A DNA stretch of 64,000 nt from Mesaphorura yosii (Eukaryota > Arthropoda > Collembola > Poduromorpha > Tullbergiidae): positions 1 through 64,000 of the forward strand of contig WIXG01000041.1 of the NCBI GenBank assembly GCA_009869945.1. Direction: 5' to 3'. Of the stretch, positions 62,302-64,000 are shown piece by piece. The notes under the pieces were generated by a model. That model made no database searches. It saw only the letters and a list, made by a program, of their open reading frames with translations, and was not told the origin of the DNA. The position numbers and the translations under genes were made by a program. Numbering within the stretch: position 1 is the stretch's first letter; each line of letters opens with the position of its first letter.

Positions 62302-63930
62302 TCAGCGCTTTGCAGCTTCCTTCGGTCGTACTGAAATACAATCAGCAAATTTCAAAACACGTGTCACGGTGTCATGCGGGTTAATCGAGGAATTAGAAGA
62401 CTTACTCTTGCAATCTCCTGGATAAAAACTCAGGTCATCGACCGCAAAGCCGCCGTTGTTCGCCTGCCCTTCCAGCACGAGCCTCCTTACGGATCGCGTA
62501 TCAAAAGCCACCTGGGCCGGTCTCCATTCGGGGCGTACCGTGTCCAGATCCACTGCGGTGAGTCTCCAAATCTGATTGCCATCACTGTCGTCGTTGCCAC
62601 TCCCACTGCCGCTCCCGCTGCCCGAGTCGGAGTCCGTGTTGAGTGTCAGAATTCGCAAAAGTGTCGACTCACCAGCGCCGAATGCTGCATACCTGCATTA
62701 ATCAACGAAGTGTGACTTGATGAGAATGAACATCAGTATTACGTATTCAATAAATGGATATTATGCATTCTGATCCTCGGCGCATGGATGCATGCACGAA
62801 GTTTTTCGATCTTGTCACGTCATTGTCATTTGCACTGCTGCGTCTCGTCCTTGCCTGATAAGACGAGCATTGCTTAAAGAGTTTGCAACTTGTAGTGACA
62901 TTAATTATGGGAAAATGTGTCATATTCATAAGGACGACGGTGCGATTGAGGAAAAAAGAAATCTGCCTTTCTTTCGTCGTTCCGTCGATCCTTACCAAGA
63001 ATCAAATGCCTCGTACGCGTACTCGTAATAAAAAACTGTTTAGCTAAAGCGTGTAATTATGCTTCGGTACGGCACGGCAAATGCGCAAATGACAACAGAA
63101 TACAATTCAAAAGAAGATCAACACGTAAAGGTGTGTGCAGCATCATTACGAGTCATGAGCAGCACTACGAGCCATGAGCTAATAATAGCTGCAGCTACAG
63201 CATGATGTCTCATCTTTCATGTTTCATCTAACGACACAAAGCATAGCCTCAACATTAGGCATCAGCATCCAGATCTGTTAAATAACAATCGCTCATTTTC
63301 GCGACATGACACGCACACGACAGCAGCAGCAGAGGCCCAAGTGAAATGTTTCAAGTATCATTAACATGCTCAGCTCACGATCGTTTCTTCTTAAACAATT
63401 TAGAATGCAGGTTTTTAGTATGAATACGAATAGTATGACAACGAGACCGTTGCAGTTCAGCGGCATTGGCAGTGCGTATTTTCCCATACTCTTCTTGCGA
63501 TATTCTTCAAGTTATGCGAATTGCGAATTAATTAATGCGAAAAATCAAACTATAACTTTAATTTGCCGTGTAAATTATATCTGCCAATTAAATTGGCGAC
63601 ATGGCGAGACAAAATTCATCGAATCCGTAGCCACACGGCTGATATTTTGTGCATGCCAACACGTGAATTTGCTCTTTGCTGCGAATGATTCAAACATTGA
63701 ATTATCATAATTTACAATTGCTTTCTTAATCAGACAATTGTGAAGAACAAGTCGACTGGGAAATGAGACAAAAGCGTGAAGTGCTGTAAATTGGCGTGCC
63801 GCGCAAGAACAATACACTTACCAAAACGAGAAGCAGACACGATCTTCTGCGCGTGGAATGCTTGGCGAGACGAGGCGCACCGGGGTGCCCTGGGCATTTT
63901 GACTAAAGATGTCAAAGTATGCGTAGCCAA
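62302..63930 (-). CDS. MAM-domain protein, 3' end (partial)
   Basis: Three exons are visible: 63930-63822, 62692-62406 and 62330-62302. Phases fit, and the first exon begins inside a codon, so the gene continues beyond the right edge. The first two exons together make a MAM domain. They carry a Gly-Tyr-Ala-Tyr-Phe-Asp start, Val-Arg-Leu-Val-Ser-Pro, a Cys-Phe-Ser-Phe-Trp core strand (its Trp codon split by the intron), and a closing Ala-Val-Asp-Asp-Leu-Ser-Phe...Asp-Cys. A Gly-Ser-Asp-rich stretch of about 20 residues sits in a loop. Only about ten residues follow the domain and there is no membrane segment, so this end is soluble. MAM domains are found in extracellular adhesion proteins, receptors and meprin-type proteases; the full architecture cannot be seen. 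Confidence 0.8.
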
Positions 63931-64000
63931 CTGCGATGGAAAGAGACGAAGAACAACATAATTATAAGTTGCATGCACAATGGAATAACAAAGACCGTCG

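Noticed and set aside
1..64000. tRNA, rRNA or CRISPR features
   Set aside because: No T-loop plus acceptor-stem arrangement, rRNA-like stretch or spaced direct-repeat array was seen by eye; a covariance-model scan would be needed to exclude small RNA genes.

Overview
This is nuclear DNA of an animal, most likely an arthropod. Every recognisable gene is metazoan and split by GT-AG introns. The two alpha-catenins read like arthropod alpha-catenin. One gene has a TATA box and an initiator (TCA) at the usual spacing. I cannot name the species; a crustacean or a non-insect hexapod is only a guess. Exons were built by hand from reading frame, splice sites and phase; each complete multi-exon model sums to a whole number of codons.

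Layout, left to right. 1-957 (-): a small lysine-rich two-exon gene and a tandem partial copy of it. 1482-5298 (+): an 842-residue scaffold with an N-terminal PH domain and two C-terminal PDZ-like domains; I know no name for it. 6244-10037 and 11387-15169 (-): two complete alpha-catenin genes head to tail (914 and 907 residues), with different intron sets. 16679-17374 (-): a secreted Gly/His-rich protein with a furin-like site and an embedded two-cysteine peptide that could be amidated. 18367-19705 (+): the mitochondrial protease ATP23 with a long N-terminal extension. 20203-21169 (-): a divergent SKP1-like protein with a C-terminal tail. 21170-30891: about 10 kb without a convincing gene, holding one hAT-like MITE. 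31006-49577 (+): a cyclic-nucleotide phosphodiesterase of the PDE11 type in 20 exons with introns up to 4.6 kb; one intron holds a foldback repeat. 51195-57336 (-): a secreted 1,205-residue Gln/Pro/Ser-rich protein, with a well-formed core promoter at 57689-57720. 62302-63930 (-): the 3' end of a MAM-domain gene that continues past the right edge.

The genes are independent transcription units. Adjacent themes are adherens-junction linkage to actin (alpha-catenin pair), scaffolding (PH/PDZ), mitochondrial proteolysis (ATP23), ubiquitin ligase adaptors (SKP1-like), cyclic-nucleotide breakdown (PDE11) and extracellular proteins (Gly/His-rich, Q-rich, MAM). The most unusual points are the tandem alpha-catenins with divergent introns, the peptide inside the Gly/His-rich precursor, and a PDE11 whose GAF-A domain seems to lack its middle.
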